A stretch of DNA of 64,000 nucleotides from Tubiluchus corallicola (GCA_030141605.1 JAQGDQ010000081.1:637945-701944), one strand, 5' to 3'; positions 12,033-26,900 are shown, numbered from the stretch's first letter. Notes: generated from the sequence alone by a model not told the origin. Program-made: numbers and translations.

Positions 12033-15000
12033 ATGGCTACAGAAGTTACCACAGAAGAAAAGGTAAGTGGTAGGCTAGTGTTATTTCACAACCTTGACAG
12101 TTTGAATAATATATTATTAGTTACCCGTTGTGTTTCATTATGTAATTGAGGGATAATAAATTAATCTATATTCTATAAATTGTCTGTCTTCGTATTTAAA
12201 GTAATGGAGTTTTAATTATAGACTGGCTATACCATATACACGTATACAGTGTGTTGTCATCTTTATTCATTATATCTAGCTGAGGCATATAATACAGAAC
12301 TAGATATGAATCTTTTTATTATTTTATATCTGTGTTTTTACAATGAAATGCACTTGGCACCTTGCACCAGTCAGCAGAGTGGTCCACAGAGTCATTGTCT
12401 GGTAGACCGAAATGTACATTTTTTCAAAAGTACTACAAAAGTAAAATTAAGGAGTACTACAGTTCAACAACTAAGGGTGCATTCAAACTATTGCAAGTAA
12501 TGCTCAATTAGTGTCAGCAAGTTTGCAATTCTTGCAAAGCAGTTCACATTAGTCTGAATGCGCCATTAAATTTAATACAACAAGTTGCATTTAATTCAAA
12601 GGCGATACCATTTAATTCTTAAAATTTCACTTTTTAAAAATGCAGATCTCAGACATTGTATTGGGAGCTCCGAAGTATTTATGATTGTAAAATCTGTACT
12701 GTCTGCAATATTCCATTCTGTTGATTGTCTGCTGTCTTATGCAGTTGTCCAATGTGTGAAATTCAACATATTTGCTTAATCTTTTTCCACATTAGGTCAC
12801 ACAAGCGATGTAATCTTTTTTATGTTTTCCTTGCTTTCCAGCATACCAAATTAATGGGTATTGAATTTGCCCCGATCAACATTCCAGTAGAGAGGCGACT
12901 CCAGACTGCCGTCATCTTGCACTGGGTCATCTGCTTCTTGTTTCTTGGTTATGGCAGCATCTTGTTCAGCATATACCTGTTCTTTTTCACTGATTACTGG
13001 TGGATACCCGTGCTGTATGGGGTGTGGTTCTATATTGACAAGGACACGTGTCATCAGGGTGGTAGACGCAGTGACTGGGTGCGACGATGGCGAATGTGGG
13101 AGATATACAGGGACTACTTTCCCATTAGTTTGGTTAAAACTGCTGATTTAGACCCTGAGAAGAATTACATTTTTGGTTACCACCCGCATGGAATCATGGG
13201 AATCGGTTCATTTGCCAGTTTTGCTACAGAGGCAACGGGATTTAGTGAGAAGTTTCCGGGAGTTAAGCCATATTTATTGACGCTGACCGGTCTGTTCTGG
13301 TTTCCGTACATAAGGGACTACTTCATGACTACTGGTAAGAAAATCAAAGAAAGTCAAAAGTAAAAACGTACTTTAACCAAGAGTATTTATACATGCATAA
13401 TTGTTGTACACACGCTTGTTATTCTGTTTGTATAACAATAATAATAATGCTACAAACTAGAAATCAATTCCTTAACAGTTTAAGAAGTAGCAATATCGAC
13501 AAAGGAGTGGCTAAAGAGTGTTAACCAAGTCGGAGTTTTAACTCATGAGCTATTGTGTACAATGCTTTTTCTACCAGTGTGAATCTTGCTTAACTTGCAG
13601 CTCATGTTTGAAACTCATTACTAACTAGCTGAATGTCACTTAGATCTCTCAGAGTAATGGGGTAAAATTAAATTTTAGCATTTTTTCTTACAACAGCTTT
13701 TTAAAACAGTGGTACAGTATAACACTAGAGCTCCCAAGGTTAAGCAACAGAGGACAATGTTCAGTCTGAACCAGTCAGGGGCCTGGAATATTTGTTAAAC
13801 GAACAATGTGAAACATGTGTATCTCGCTTAACCGTTTCTGTAAAACATCTGAACAGTAAAGGTACAAACCTTGAAATATAATGGCTGCTTTTTTGTTTTT
13901 GGTCATTGGTTTGCTTGATATGAGTTGAAAGCTTTTGTTTTTTAATAGTCAGTGAAATGAAATGACTCGCGTTTCACAGGTTTTATTAATAGATTACTAT
14001 GGCAGGGTTATATGTGTATAAAATTTGTAACATTACATTAAACAAATACTCAAGATTTCATCCATCGGTGGCATCTGTTATTGCTGTGTTTGTTATTATT
14101 ATTATCAATATTTTATTGTCTATTATTATCGTCAATTGAATCATGTGTCCATGGACGTAATTCTGTTCATTGACTTTTTATGCCAGGACTCCCAACTTTC
14201 TTGGTCCATTACAGAGTGTAGGGAGTCCTGTAAGAGTGCCTATTATAAATATCTTTGATGAATTTAATTTCAAACTGAGAAAAATGATATACATTTTCTT
14301 ACAGCTGTTGATTTGCATTTGTTCTTGATAACACAGTCTTTCTTTCTTCAACAGGGGCATGCAGTGTGAGCAAAGAGAGCATCGAATGGATTCTGACAAA
14401 CGAAGGAAAGGGTAATGCTGCAGTCATTGTTGTTGGAGGGGCGGCAGAAGCACTGGAAGCCCATCCGGGGCATTTTGTAGTAAAGCTGAAATCGCGCAAG
14501 GGATTTGTAAAGATGGCACTGAAGCATGGGTAAGGTTTAATTACCTGTACCATTGCCAGAGTGTGCACTGTTGGTTGGAAAAATTAAGTTAGCTGGGTAA
14601 TTAAGTGGGTAAACAAAACTTCTGTAGTCTGTAACAGTTGTGTTATAAAACCAACTCGTGCACCATAGATAAATTTGGCTGAACATGATATTTTGAAATA
14701 CACATTTTTCATTGCACAACATTTAGCAGAAAATTTGTGGCAAATACAACAGGTCCGCCTCTTATCGTGCATTTGGGCAGTTTCAAAATTGTGGTAGCTC
14801 TGCTGCAGAGTGCAGGGTGCTCAACTATTAAATTGCCAATTGTATAAAAGGTGTCACTTATCTGGATTCAAACATTACTTCCTTTTTGCCTTGTATTGCA
14901 ATAGTTATTCTGAAAAAACATTACAATTATTTATTGCAGTGCATCGCTGGTTCCTGTGTTCTCGTTTGGAGAGAATGAGGTCTTCGATCAGGCTGATAAT

Positions 15001-16189
15001 CCAGTTGGTTCTAAAATAAGGGAAATCCAGGACAAGCTGACACACATTCTAGGCTTCTCACCACCTCTCTTTCATGGAAGAGGAGTGTTCAATTACACGA
15101 TTGGATTGCTGCCATTCCGGACCCCAATCCACACAGTTGGTAAGTATATTAATAACTATTAAATTTATGTTGGTCATAGGTTGTCCATTTTCCATTTTCT
15201 TTATTTGACTTGATACCTTTTAAAAATTACCTGATGCTGTCAGGAATCTTTGCAATTTTTTTTGTTTTCGAATGATCGAAAAAAGGTGGGACAGCTAGAC
15301 TGGTGTTTAATTTTTGCCCCAATTTCAAATACTTATCCAAAATAATCGTGAAATTGTTATTAACTCATCTTTCTGTCTGGTTTTAGTGATTAACTGGATA
15401 GAAACAAAGAACAATTGACTGAAATATGTGTGTAATTATTGCAGACTTTTTGCATTATGATATTTTACAGTGATTAATTTAGATTACATTAGTATGTAGT
15501 ATGTAAACAGATACATAGAATACTACATATTAAGGATAAAGACCTAGCTACGAAAGACTAGTACATGATGTAACACACCTGACTGTTTGAAGCTACAACA
15601 TGATTAGATCTTCTGTAATACTACCTATAGTATTAATAATAAATCATACCTAATGGGAGATGGGACAAATTTAAGTATCCTTTAGAAGAAGCCTATTAGA
15701 AATGGAATAATGAGATCATTAATTGGGCAATTAGGCAGAATGCCAAGTACTGCTTATCTACAGATTTATTCAAAAAATTGTATGTTCATTCATAAACCTG
15801 TATCCTGGGGCAGATCCAAGCAACCAGGGTAGGTACGTATAAACAGTGTGTCTCGACAGATACTTTTGAAAATTTACATAGCCCATCTGAAAACTACTAG
15901 AAATGTTTCAAAAAATTATGTGTTCATACCTTTGGAAATTCACTTGGCACTTTTTGAAATTTTTTGGTTTATGCTAAATATGTGTAATTTTGCCGAAGCT
16001 GTCCACTCACACTCATTTTTCATGTCATTTTTAGTTGGCAAACCAATTTCTGTTGACAAAGTAGAAGAGCCTGACGATAAAGTAGTTGAAGAATATCACG
16101 GAAAATACATTGATGCACTTACGGCTCTCTTTGACGAATACAAGTCAAAATATGGCTTTGCGGAAGATGTGACACTGAAGATCGTTTGA
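12033..16189 (+). CDS. DGAT2: Diacylglycerol O-acyltransferase 2 (DGAT2), 5 exons, about 350 residues
   Basis: Makes triacylglycerol from diacylglycerol and fatty acyl-CoA in the ER membrane. Exons: 12033-12062, 12842-13334, 14355-14529, 14940-15139 and 16035-16189, all phase-consistent, ending in TGA. The 10-residue first exon begins with ATG directly after an acceptor (ttttcag). It joins in frame to '[11 protein letters not shown]', so the inner ATG of that sequence is an alternative start. Visible family features: an N-terminal hydrophobic hairpin (about residues 30-75), the catalytic 'YHPHG' block at about 123-127, '[10 protein letters not shown]', '[11 protein letters not shown]' at about 198-208, '[13 protein letters not shown]', 'FSFGENE', 'FHGRGVF' and 'VVGKPI'. 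YHPHG (rather than FHPHG) and the VVGGAAE block favour DGAT2 over the monoacylglycerol acyltransferases. The length is normal for the family and no break is seen. It is convergent with the Na+/H+ exchanger gene. Confidence 0.93.
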
Positions 16190-16577
16190 TGCAATGACCT
16201 CTCACAAGGCAACTGTCAGGCTTCAAAGATTTAATATTCGAAAAATACTCGCACAGCTGGTAAGCTTAGTAGATGCAGAGACGGACATAAATGTTCATAA
16301 TTGGGTATGATGTTGTGCATGCACTTTTGTCAATAGAGGAGTAAAACACATACTGCAATAATAATGGGGAGAGAAGCAACTGTAACTTCTGTTATCATTA
16401 CATATAAATTAATATAATTTCTGTTAACATTGGTCATAATTCAGTGTCATTCAGTGTCTGTGTTGAAAAAATTTAAAAGATATTGGCTTTTCAAAAATCT
16501 TGTCTCTTTGCGGCTGTAAGTCTTCACCGTTACTCATTATTTCTTTGTAAGTTGTCTACTAACTCCGTATTACAATC

Positions 16578-16583
16578 AATAAA
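16578..16583 (+). terminator. Polyadenylation signal of the DGAT2 gene
   Basis: AATAAA lies about 390 bases after the DGAT2 stop, followed within 30-60 bases by T/GT-rich sequence (ttgtatgtatttg). This gives a 3' UTR of about 0.4 kb. Other A-rich hexamers occur in this AT-rich region, so actual use is inferred. Confidence 0.5.
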
Positions 16584-17646
16584 CCTGTTAAAATGTTGTA
16601 TGTATGTATTTGCTCCTGTTTGAAAAAGATTATGCACAACAACAAAGTTCTTTCAATTTCATTGTCTTCCTTTAGATACGTTCGTACAACCTAGTTGCAC
16701 TTTCTAATAATCATGTAGCCTTTGCTAGAAAATGTGATGATATTATACTTCTGTTACATATCGGTGATATAGAGTTTATTTTGTAGTTTAATATGAGCTC
16801 GAGTAGCAAAAGTAATAATCGTTGCTTTCAATAAGAAAAAAGTCACTAAATATTTGTCTTTATTATATATTTAACATTCCATGTTACAATAATGTACTTT
16901 TTGATCAGATAGTTTACCAATAGTATAGATTTATTTTTGTACAAAAATACATCTTTCGTATTGAAAGCAATTTGTCATGCATTTTGAATTTTACACCAAT
17001 TGCTATATGAACAATGTATGTAGTATTGCTCAACCCATGTAATTTGAGCAATGCTCTTTTGTCAAGAATAATGTTGTAAATTGACTAGAAAATTAAACTT
17101 TGAGTAACAAAGTCTTTACGAATTAATATAAGTTTTTCAAAACAACAGACTGTTTGGCATTGTTTGATCATTTATAACAACATACAGTATCCCCATGACA
17201 TTAAACACTAGTTTGTATCACGGATGTTGGTTATAGACGACCTTCTTAGAATGTAAAAACAAAAGCTTTTTATGTTTGAACAGATCCTGTACAAGAATTG
17301 AATTCTGTATGTGAGAGTAACTTTTCTTAGCAGTATTTCAACATTCTGTCCTTCAAGCTCTTAGCAACAGTTTCATTACAAGAAATTTTCGTCCATTTTT
17401 CAAAAAATGAACTAATCATGTCAACCATGTCAATGGCACCTGTTCAGTTATAGCACTCATGCAGCTCGTGCAGTTCATCTCTGGGTAACGTATTTGCCAT
17501 CAATTAAGTGTAGCTTCGTACAGGACAAAAGTGAGATCTTGATGAGAAAGTGCACAGCGTGTAACAAAACAGTTACTGCTTGCTACTGCACTCTGCAAGT
17601 GCATCATTTTACTTTTTCTTTTGACAGGAATTTTCTTAATTCAGCT

Positions 17647-17657
17647 TTTATTTTATT
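17647..17657 (-). terminator. Candidate polyadenylation signals of the Na+/H+ exchanger gene
   Basis: Two overlapping AATAAA hexamers on the minus strand lie about 285 bases beyond the exchanger's TGA. The 3' ends of this gene and DGAT2 then face each other about 1.1 kb apart. Use is inferred from position only. Confidence 0.35.
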
Positions 17658-17936
17658 TTTTCTCGACTTTCAGCCTGCAAGACTAACTCAGCTTGTTTGC
17701 ATAGCTGAAACGTATTTACATGACTAGAAGTTGCAAAAACTTTAGACTGTAAAAAAATAAAAACAAAGGAGAATACATGGCAGCATGATTTCCTCCCTTC
17801 TCCATATATAAAATTGCTTTCACGGGACTTTAGCTCGTGTAATATTGCAGTAGCCATTAGAAACCCATTAGCAGTACTCTGCTCTTCTTATTAGCACCAT
17901 AAGCATTAGCACAGTTTAATGAATTATGAAGTCTCT

Positions 17937-20900
17937 TCACACCGATGTCTCATGTGTTTCATTAAGTAACTGTTCAGAGTCAACCGGCACAACAGTTGAC
18001 TGTTGTGCCAAGCCATCGCCTTCATCATCTTCAGTCATTTCTGATATTGTTGTCATCACTCTTGGAAGGCTGGGTGATTGCGTCGAACTTTCTGACTTAC
18101 TTGCGTCCTCGTGTACTTTTTGAGTTGACCTGTCAGCATTTGGACTACTAGCTGCATCTGTTTTGCTTTTTGGAGCAGCTGCATCAGTGCTTTCTTCAGG
18201 TACTTCAGGGTCTATAGTTTTTGACTTTGTCAGTCGCAAGCGTCGTTTTTTGCTGGTATTTTTAGCGTCAGTGTCCATTTTTTTGTGAGGTACATCTTTC
18301 CTTGTAGACATTTCATCACTATCAGTATCACTTTCCTCTGAAACATGCTCTAAAATTGGCGAAGCTTTGCTCATTAGTGGGCTCTGTGAGGATGAAAGGT
18401 CATCATTCCTTGCCTGTCTGCTTTTTGGACTGCTGACTCTTCTTGTTGGGACGAATTTTGTTTCATCCATGGTCATCGCTTTCCCCACTCGTCCCAGTTT
18501 GTATTGTGCGCGCGTCATGGCTTTCCTTGCATCCGTATTTTCGCTGTCACTGTAGCAGCGATTGCGTTTTGCTTCCGGTGTGGTTGCTACACTGGAAACG
18601 GGTGTCCCAAGTTGAATAGATTGCATAGTAGAAAGACGTCTTGCTCGCAGATGGCGCTGCTGCATGTGATGACTCAGATCTTGGGAGTTGTCATCTTTGA
18701 AATGACGTGGCACCTTCTGGTGAAACTACAAAGATTATTTGTATTTGTGAAGAATTGCACGTAGACGGCAAGGTCACGAGAAAGTGGTGACAGAAACACC
18801 TTTTGGTATTGGCACACCATGTCCTAACTGGCTTTTCAAGATTTTGACCTAAATAGTTTTCACAAGTGATTTTGGTTAATGGCTTCACACCCCCGATTTT
18901 CACTTGAACAACTTTCATCTCACCTTTGATTTTGATTTAAATGGTTTTCACTTCTGATTTTCACTTAAACAGTTTTCCCCTCTGAACTAGATGTGAACAG
19001 TTTTCACCCCTGATTTACTCCGAATAGAGCACTATGCCTCTTTAATATGCTCCTTACATCAAAACATAATATTGTTGACTAATCTCTGCTTCAAGATTTT
19101 GCTCAACTTCAGAAACCTTGGTACACCAAATGGATGCAAGAATACATATATACTGTATACTCTGTACTTATATACGTGCTTTGTCAATCATGTGAGGAAA
19201 ACACACATGGAGAATAAAAAACTTTCTAGCTAACTCACTTAACAGTCTGTAGTTTTATCTCTAGTGCTCTAGTTTTTATATGATTCTTAGGAAGTAATAG
19301 TAACTTCAGAACAGTAACCAGTTTTCTATTATCGGACAACTTATTAGGTTTAGATGAACGAATTTAAAACAAGAGCTTCTTACAAGGCTTTTTGGACTTT
19401 TTACTACTTTTTGTTATTGCTTACCTGCTGAACTGGATTTTTGTTGAACAGCCGCCTCAATTCCCTCCCAGATTTGATAGTCGGTGACAAGGGACTCGTG
19501 GGCCGGTTGCTTTCCAATTCCAGATCGAAAGGCAGTGGATGCATTGGAACCGCTAGACTCAGTGCCCGAGGTTTGGTGCGATGGTAGGACGCTCGCTTCT
19601 GCACCGCTCTGTTCTGCACAGGCGATGCTGGCACAGAATTCACATCTTCGGCACTCAGTGTGTATGGATATAAGACTTCCTCGCATATAATTTGAGATCT
19701 GAAATGTACGTTGCAGGCAGTTTCAAGTCAAATGCCCCTAAACTTCGAAACTTGGAGGCTAACTGTACTTTTTAAGAGATTGATTCAGCTACTGATTGAT
19801 TCATTATTTTGTTCTGATTTTCGGTCAGTATTTATTTAGAAACATCATTGAGCAATGTATGGAATTCCAACAGCCCTTATTAATCAATTTTATTGATTTC
19901 AAGAAGGCTTTTGACTCTGTTCACAGGCAGTCTCTATGGAAAATTGCTTCTCTGTATGGTATCCCACAGAAATTCATTTCAACCATCCAGAACTTTTACC
20001 AAAACAGCGGCTGTTGTATAAGAACACAAGAGGGAAACACCGAGTATTTCACCATCGAAACTGGAGTTAAGCAGGGTTGCATTATGTCGCCATTCCTGTT
20101 CCTACTGACGATTGATTTCATCATGAACAAGGCGGTTGATGGTAAAGATCTAGGAATGCAATGGAAACAACAACAACGATTGGCAGATCTGGACTTTGCT
20201 GACGATATAGCTCTTCTGGAAACATCAAAAGAAAGCCTGCAACAACTGACCACAAGTATGGAAGAAGTAGCGGGAAAAATTGGATTGAGAATTAGTCAAG
20301 AAAAGACCAAAGTTTTGAAAGTGTGGACAAACCAACAGAATGATGTACATATAACAGTGGGAGGCCAAATGGTTAAGAACGTTACCAGTTTTTCATATTC
20401 GGGCAGTGTGATGACCTGTAATGGAGGTACAGAAAATGACATCAGGGGGAGAATTGGCAAAGCAACATCAGTATTTAGGAAGATGGGAAAAATCTGGACA
20501 AGCAAGAAAATTGACATGAAAATCAAACTTCGTCTGTACAACGCCATTGTGCTGCCAACGGCTCTCTATGCCAGCGAAACCTGGAAAGTCACAGCGGAGT
20601 TATCAAAGAAACTGAACGTCTTCCACCAAAAATGCCTTCGAAAGATACTAAAAATCTCCTACCGCGACCATGTCACCAATGTAGAAGTTCTTCAACGAGC
20701 GCAGTCATTGCGGTTACAAGATATAGTTACAGAGAGAAGAATGAAACTGGCTGGACATATTCTCCGTCTATCAGAAAGTCGCTACGCCAAAACAGCAGTA
20801 CAGTGGGAACCACCTGGTGGGAAACGAAAAAGAGGTCGGCCAAAAACAACGTGGCGCAGATCCTTCAAAGAAGACCTTCGAGCTGTCAACAGACGTTGGG

Positions 20901-23900
20901 AAAACGTAGAGAACGAAGCCGCCGATAGAACTCAGTGGAAAATGCTGTCTGCCCAATGTGCATCAATGCGCAGGAAGGACTAAGGTCCAAGGTAAGGTTT
21001 ATTTAACTACTAAAAAACTGCTTGTGTCTAGTATTTACCCCATGACTAATTCTTTCTCTTGTTGTTCCTCATACTTCTGAGCAGCCTTTGATCCACCAAG
21101 GTGTGCATAGTGTTGTCTGTAAAAAAACAATGTAGTTAGCAGTTATATGCCCTTTTCTTGCCCTATTGGTCTTGTCTTATTGGTAAATGGATGCCTACTT
21201 CTTGGTTGTCATTACATTCGTTTTTGCTTACCAGAGTGGTCTAAGTATTTGTGACTTGTGAAATGGCTACAATAAATTGTGTAGTGTGCCCTGTAATTTG
21301 CAGATATTTTGGCAAGATAATGGAGAAACTCGTTTATTGTCAAAGGTATTTTAAACAATGAAACTTAATGCTCCTTAAGGAGCTGGGAGTTTGCTAAACC
21401 TACTACTTGCTAAGAGCTCTTTGTCTCTTGCACAAGAAACAAAGTGGCTTTACCAATTGATCATGAATAATAGTATAATCTCATAGTTTTTCCATACAGA
21501 CTGGGCTCACTCAGTCCAGGTTGCAGCATCAACTGGGTTTATTTATCTGTCGAGCAAAAAAAAGTTTTTTGAAAATCTTTTGTACATTGAATGTGTAAAA
21601 ACTGTAAAGATTTCTGTTTCAAAACTGTATAAATTAATTAGGAAAGCTCACTCTAAAGCAATTTTATCATAGATGGCCATGATATGAGCATCCTTAGTTT
21701 CTCGCTCACGCTGCAACCAAACCTTGAGATATTTGTGATCGTAGTATGCAATAAACTCCTGAAACAATGGAAAATAATTGCTGTTAACAGAAGACACAAT
21801 AGCTAAAAAGGAGGACATAATAGAGATACAGGCCGGCTTTTTGACACGAAATTACTGTGAGCAAAAATTTATTTTGACTTTTATTTTGTACCTTCAACTT
21901 TGCCTTTTTTAAACCAAAAGCATATGAATTTCAAGGTTTTGTGCAGAAGTATCCATGTGCCATCGTTGTAGTTTTATCTGTTTTGATTACTTTTATAAAA
22001 GTTTTTTGACCTTTGATCCCAAAGTCAAAGGGCTTCCAGTTCCTGCTCAGTGCCAGACCTATTCCTGCGGCAAGACTCGTGATCATAACTTCATGAGTCG
22101 GTTTTGATTATTATATGCAAGCCGACATGCGTGACAATGTCTAAACTAGAGCTGTATACCGATTCCAACTATTTGTAATAACCTCTGACAAACACATAAT
22201 ACTACATATGTTTGATAATGCCAAGAACACAATGGCTTTCCTGCGCTTGATGACTTGATGTGGTAGTAAACATAATGTTACAACACTTTCACATGAATCC
22301 AGTACATCTGACAGATCCGACAAGGGTATGTGTAGAATAATTTATGCGCCACTATATAAGCACGTAACAGAAGATTCATTGCTATTGTCGCACACGGTAT
22401 TACACACAGTTCCGCATTCATTCCCCTAACCTAAAGTGTTTGGAATTATTTGTACGAAGGTTACTGGATACTAGCTAATATTGGCAGTATTTACGAAAAC
22501 GAATTATCTCGACGGACGCTTCCGCTACTGTTTACCAGATGAACTAGTTGAGTAGCGTCCTGTTGCAGATAACGACAAATCACTGGTCTTTCATTAATAT
22601 ACAAAACAAGCTGGTTTTAGGACTTGTGTTTAATGCAACCGCTAATGTGTAATTTATTACGCAAGAAGACTCCCTAGGCATGTGTCTTGACCAACAAGCA
22701 ACAGCAACAGCAGTGTGCCAATCAGCCATTACAACTGTCCAGTCGCTGCCAAATAATGTGAAAACACCCTTAACTTACTCGAAGGAAGTAGTTTCCGTGC
22801 TGTCCAATCACTTCTTCCACTCCAGCCATAACGTGGTCCACCACCTGAAAAATTTATCGAGTAGTCATGAAATGTAATCTAATTCCGCAAAGTAATTAAT
22901 TAATCAAAGCTCAGTAGAAGAGAAGTTAAGCTCGCCTAAAAAATTAACTTGAAAGCTGAAAGTGATGTTACACTAGAACTAAATAAAAGTTGGATTGATG
23001 AACATTTTGCCATAACCACACCAGGGATATGATTGCTTTTACTACAGAACTGAAAAATGTTTGGTTTGTCGGCTGTTTTTAGAAAATTGGCCATTTTCAG
23101 GGTTGACTTCCAATGTTTTTCCGAAGTTGCTGGAAAATGAAGAAGACAAATTGAAAATTGTTAATGCTTTAATTTTTTCAACTGTAGCATTTTGAATTGC
23201 TAAATGATGTTTAGACGAAATTGTTCAAAATGAAGTGATTGAATTAATCCAATTAGAGACTTACGGTCAACCAAAATTGTAAAAAGGTGTCATGTTGAAG
23301 AGATAAATGCACAAAATATATTGTGCACAGTTAAGCAATGTTCAGCGCGTCTAGTAACTAGCCTGTACTTACTGTGTCATTGAGCTCCTCTGCCATACTC
23401 AATTCCTTCTTAACCTTCTGCAGTCGAATCCTGAGTAATCGCACTAATGGTTTAATAGTGATGCCCTGGAGAAAGCAATCGTTCAAGTCATTGATTGATA
23501 AACTGATGGGTTTCCTTCCTATGGGCTGATGTTTATAAGCTAACTGGATACTGCACATTAATTATTATGCAGAATAAGCAAACGTGCACCTTGTACACCT
23601 GACATTTTCCACTAATAAGGTAAGCTTGCTGACGAAGTCATGTGAGCAACACCACCTATCTTATTCAGGGAGTGTAGGATAGAATGAAAATTTGCACTTG
23701 CATTTGGTTTCGATTGTTTATTTTCGTTAAATAATTTAATAAATTGGTCTCCATTTAGTCAACTAATTTACAATTACTCTGGCACACCGAATTTATTTCT
23801 TGAATGCATTCGAAACGACTGTCAGATAACATGCTCCTGAACTAGAATTATAAAAAAATGGGCCTATGTAGATAAATATGAAATGCGCAGTAATTGGTGA

Positions 23901-26900
23901 TGCTGCAGCCAGTTTATGGCCGCAACATCAATATGAATCAATAAATTTTGCAAAGCTTTTAGCTGTAACAAGACTCTTCCGTGCAAAAGTGACTTGATTC
24001 AGGCACCCATAACAATGGGTTATGACTCCTAAGAGGCAGGAGCTGATGTAGTTTCTGTTAGTCAGGCAAAGTAATTAAACTCTCGTCTTACGTGAAAACG
24101 TGTTAGTTAAAAGTTAAAGCACGTGCAGAAGAAAACTAATAATTTCAGATTATTTTCTCTCCCTGTTGCCTCGTCGTTTAACAACGTGACACCACGTTCT
24201 AATGTTTGAAAGATGTGCATGCTATATTGAAAGTTGAAACCACACTCTAAAGTTTGAAAGATGATCATATTAACTGTCATCGTCTGTTTATTGTTACGGC
24301 AGTCGATGACGTCATTGCCCTTTACTTGTGCTCGCTGTTTATTATCTTATATCTTGGCTTTTTAGAGAACCAATTTCAGTCAAATATAATAATAAACGCA
24401 ATGCATCGTAATTCAGTGATTTTATTACTTCAATTCTGCATTTTGATCTGACTATAAACAGAATTAGCATGGTTTGCAGATTTGGACCTGTTGCTACGGG
24501 TATATGCGGAAAATTCTTCAATCGTCGAAAATAAGATGTTTTTATAAAACTGAACTCTGCAGATATACCTGTATAATCAACAGTTTATCTTACTTCTGAT
24601 TTGAAATACTCCATGTAGAAACGCAGTTTCTAGTACCAACCTAATCTGCCAATCAGCATTAAAAATATTGGAAAATAGTGTATTATTATGTTGTCCGCAT
24701 TTTTGCAGTTAACATTATACAGTGATATCCTCATCAAGTATTAATTTGTTGAAAAGGATTATTTTTGTATTTACTTTTGTTCTATTTTTCGTGAAAATCT
24801 ATTTCGATTTTAATTAAGCTTGTTCACAGTTAAGTGAACAGGTCAGTTAAATATTTTCAAGAAGTTGGTAACCATGTCACAAATAGTTCAGTTAATTAGT
24901 CAATTATCTTCCTGTTAGTTACAAGTAGTCAAGATGGTTGGTCTCTGTGTCATTATTCTTCATCATGTTCCACCTCTATGGCTATTAACCTTGCACAGAA
25001 ACTCAATCCAGGAAAGTGTGGTAGACAAAATGCATCGTTACTATTTCGACAGTCTCTGTTATGGGGCATAGGGAATATGTAATGTGATCTCTAACAAAAC
25101 TCTTTACCAGTTTGACCCACTAGTTGATTTGCACATAGAGAAACATATTACATACTGCAAAATAAGAAGATTTTGTGCTCTTTTGAGATTCCAGTTTAAC
25201 TGTTCATACTTATAATAAGAGAGCACAGTGCTGCCAGAGTTCCACTTAAAAGAACAATTTGACAAGCTTCTAGCACCAGGAAGCGTTCTCACCTGTATAA
25301 AAACAGTAAACAATATCACAGCTATAGTAGTTGTGTTGATCAACTCCTTCTGTTCAAATTTGTTCTTGTCCAACATGGCGGCGAGCGAGAAGCACACAGC
25401 TCCTCTCAGCCCTCCATATCCCTGAAAATATCAATCCAGTATGACTCGTTTTATGCCTAAGTAATTGGAATTAATGATCCAGTAATCAAGTAATTCTTAA
25501 CACATTAAATCCAACATAGCGTTCTCCTTGGGGTAACATTCACGCATTGGAGTGATGTCACTGCAGAGTTCACAGAGTAGAGTGTGTGAGTAAGCTCTGT
25601 AATTTATACACTTTGCAGGTGGCCGTAAGTTTAGTCACACAACTGATGTAAGAAAAATGGAATTTTAGCATTAAGCCATTAAAGTGTTGGAAATCACAAA
25701 AATGCAGTGTTACAGTAACAAATTACACAAACGTGATAAAGTGAAATCTGTAGTTTTGATTTAATCGAGTGATTATTTAACGATGCTGCTAAAACGGTTT
25801 AGGGAATGAAATTCTTTTCGAAACCTAAAAGATAACTATAGTGATGTTTTTACGAACACCTTAATTTATAATATGTGAGATCTGTCAATTATTGACGATT
25901 TTTAATGATAATTTGTTTAACTTACCATGATAAACATTTCCTCCCGTGTTACTCTTCGGCCAGTTGTAAAATAATTCGCACAACAGGTCAAGAAATAAAC
26001 ACCTGAAAATAAGTGTTCTCATGCTGCTTAAAGGTGCACTGGCTTCTACTAGTTCAATAGTAATTTTTATAGATGGCAACACCATTACTATGAGCAAAGC
26101 ATATTAGCAGGTTAACATGGCGCATAAGCTGGTGTCATTTATCAATAACGAGAGAAAGAATACAAGGGAGTGCCATTTTAATTTTATCAATCCCATCTTT
26201 CCATCTTTTATGTTGCAAAAGTCAAATTTCTGTTATTGCTTTTGAACTGGCTGAACAGAGAATACCCACCAAATGAAAAGTTATAATAAAACCAATTTAT
26301 GCAATGCTGTTATAATTGACATAATGTGCTATAATTGCTAGTAAATGGGCTACTGTCATACACAGATAATTTTGGTTTCAACGAGCTTCAGATTTTACTA
26401 CAAATAGCAAATTAGTGTATAAATGTGTCTTCCCTCTCCATTAATAAAGGAAAGGAAAAAGTAGCGTCTATACTAATCTGTTATTTTCAGTAAAAGCCTG
26501 AAAGCTTATTGTCGGACATTAGTCTGTAGACGCATTAGACCATTAATTTTACCTTGTATGAAAAATACAACTTCTAACGTAATACTTACTAATAAATCTA
26601 AACACCAAGCAAAAGATAATGGTTAGTAAAACAAAACTTGTATTCCAAACATGTCTGTCGTGCACCAAATTCATTCCCAAAAACAGGAATATAACTGACT
26701 CGCTTGTGGCACTAAAACAAACAAAACAAGAATAACCAAACAGCGACAACGTTGTACGAGTTATTTTATCTTCAGCTCCTAGGATAGGTCCACTTATAGA
26801 CACTGTGGCACTCTGCAAGCTCGAATCCAGCACTCAGTGTCAAGGCATACTCAATGTAGATGGTTGTGGGGAGACTGGAATCTTTCTCACTATTTAGGAT

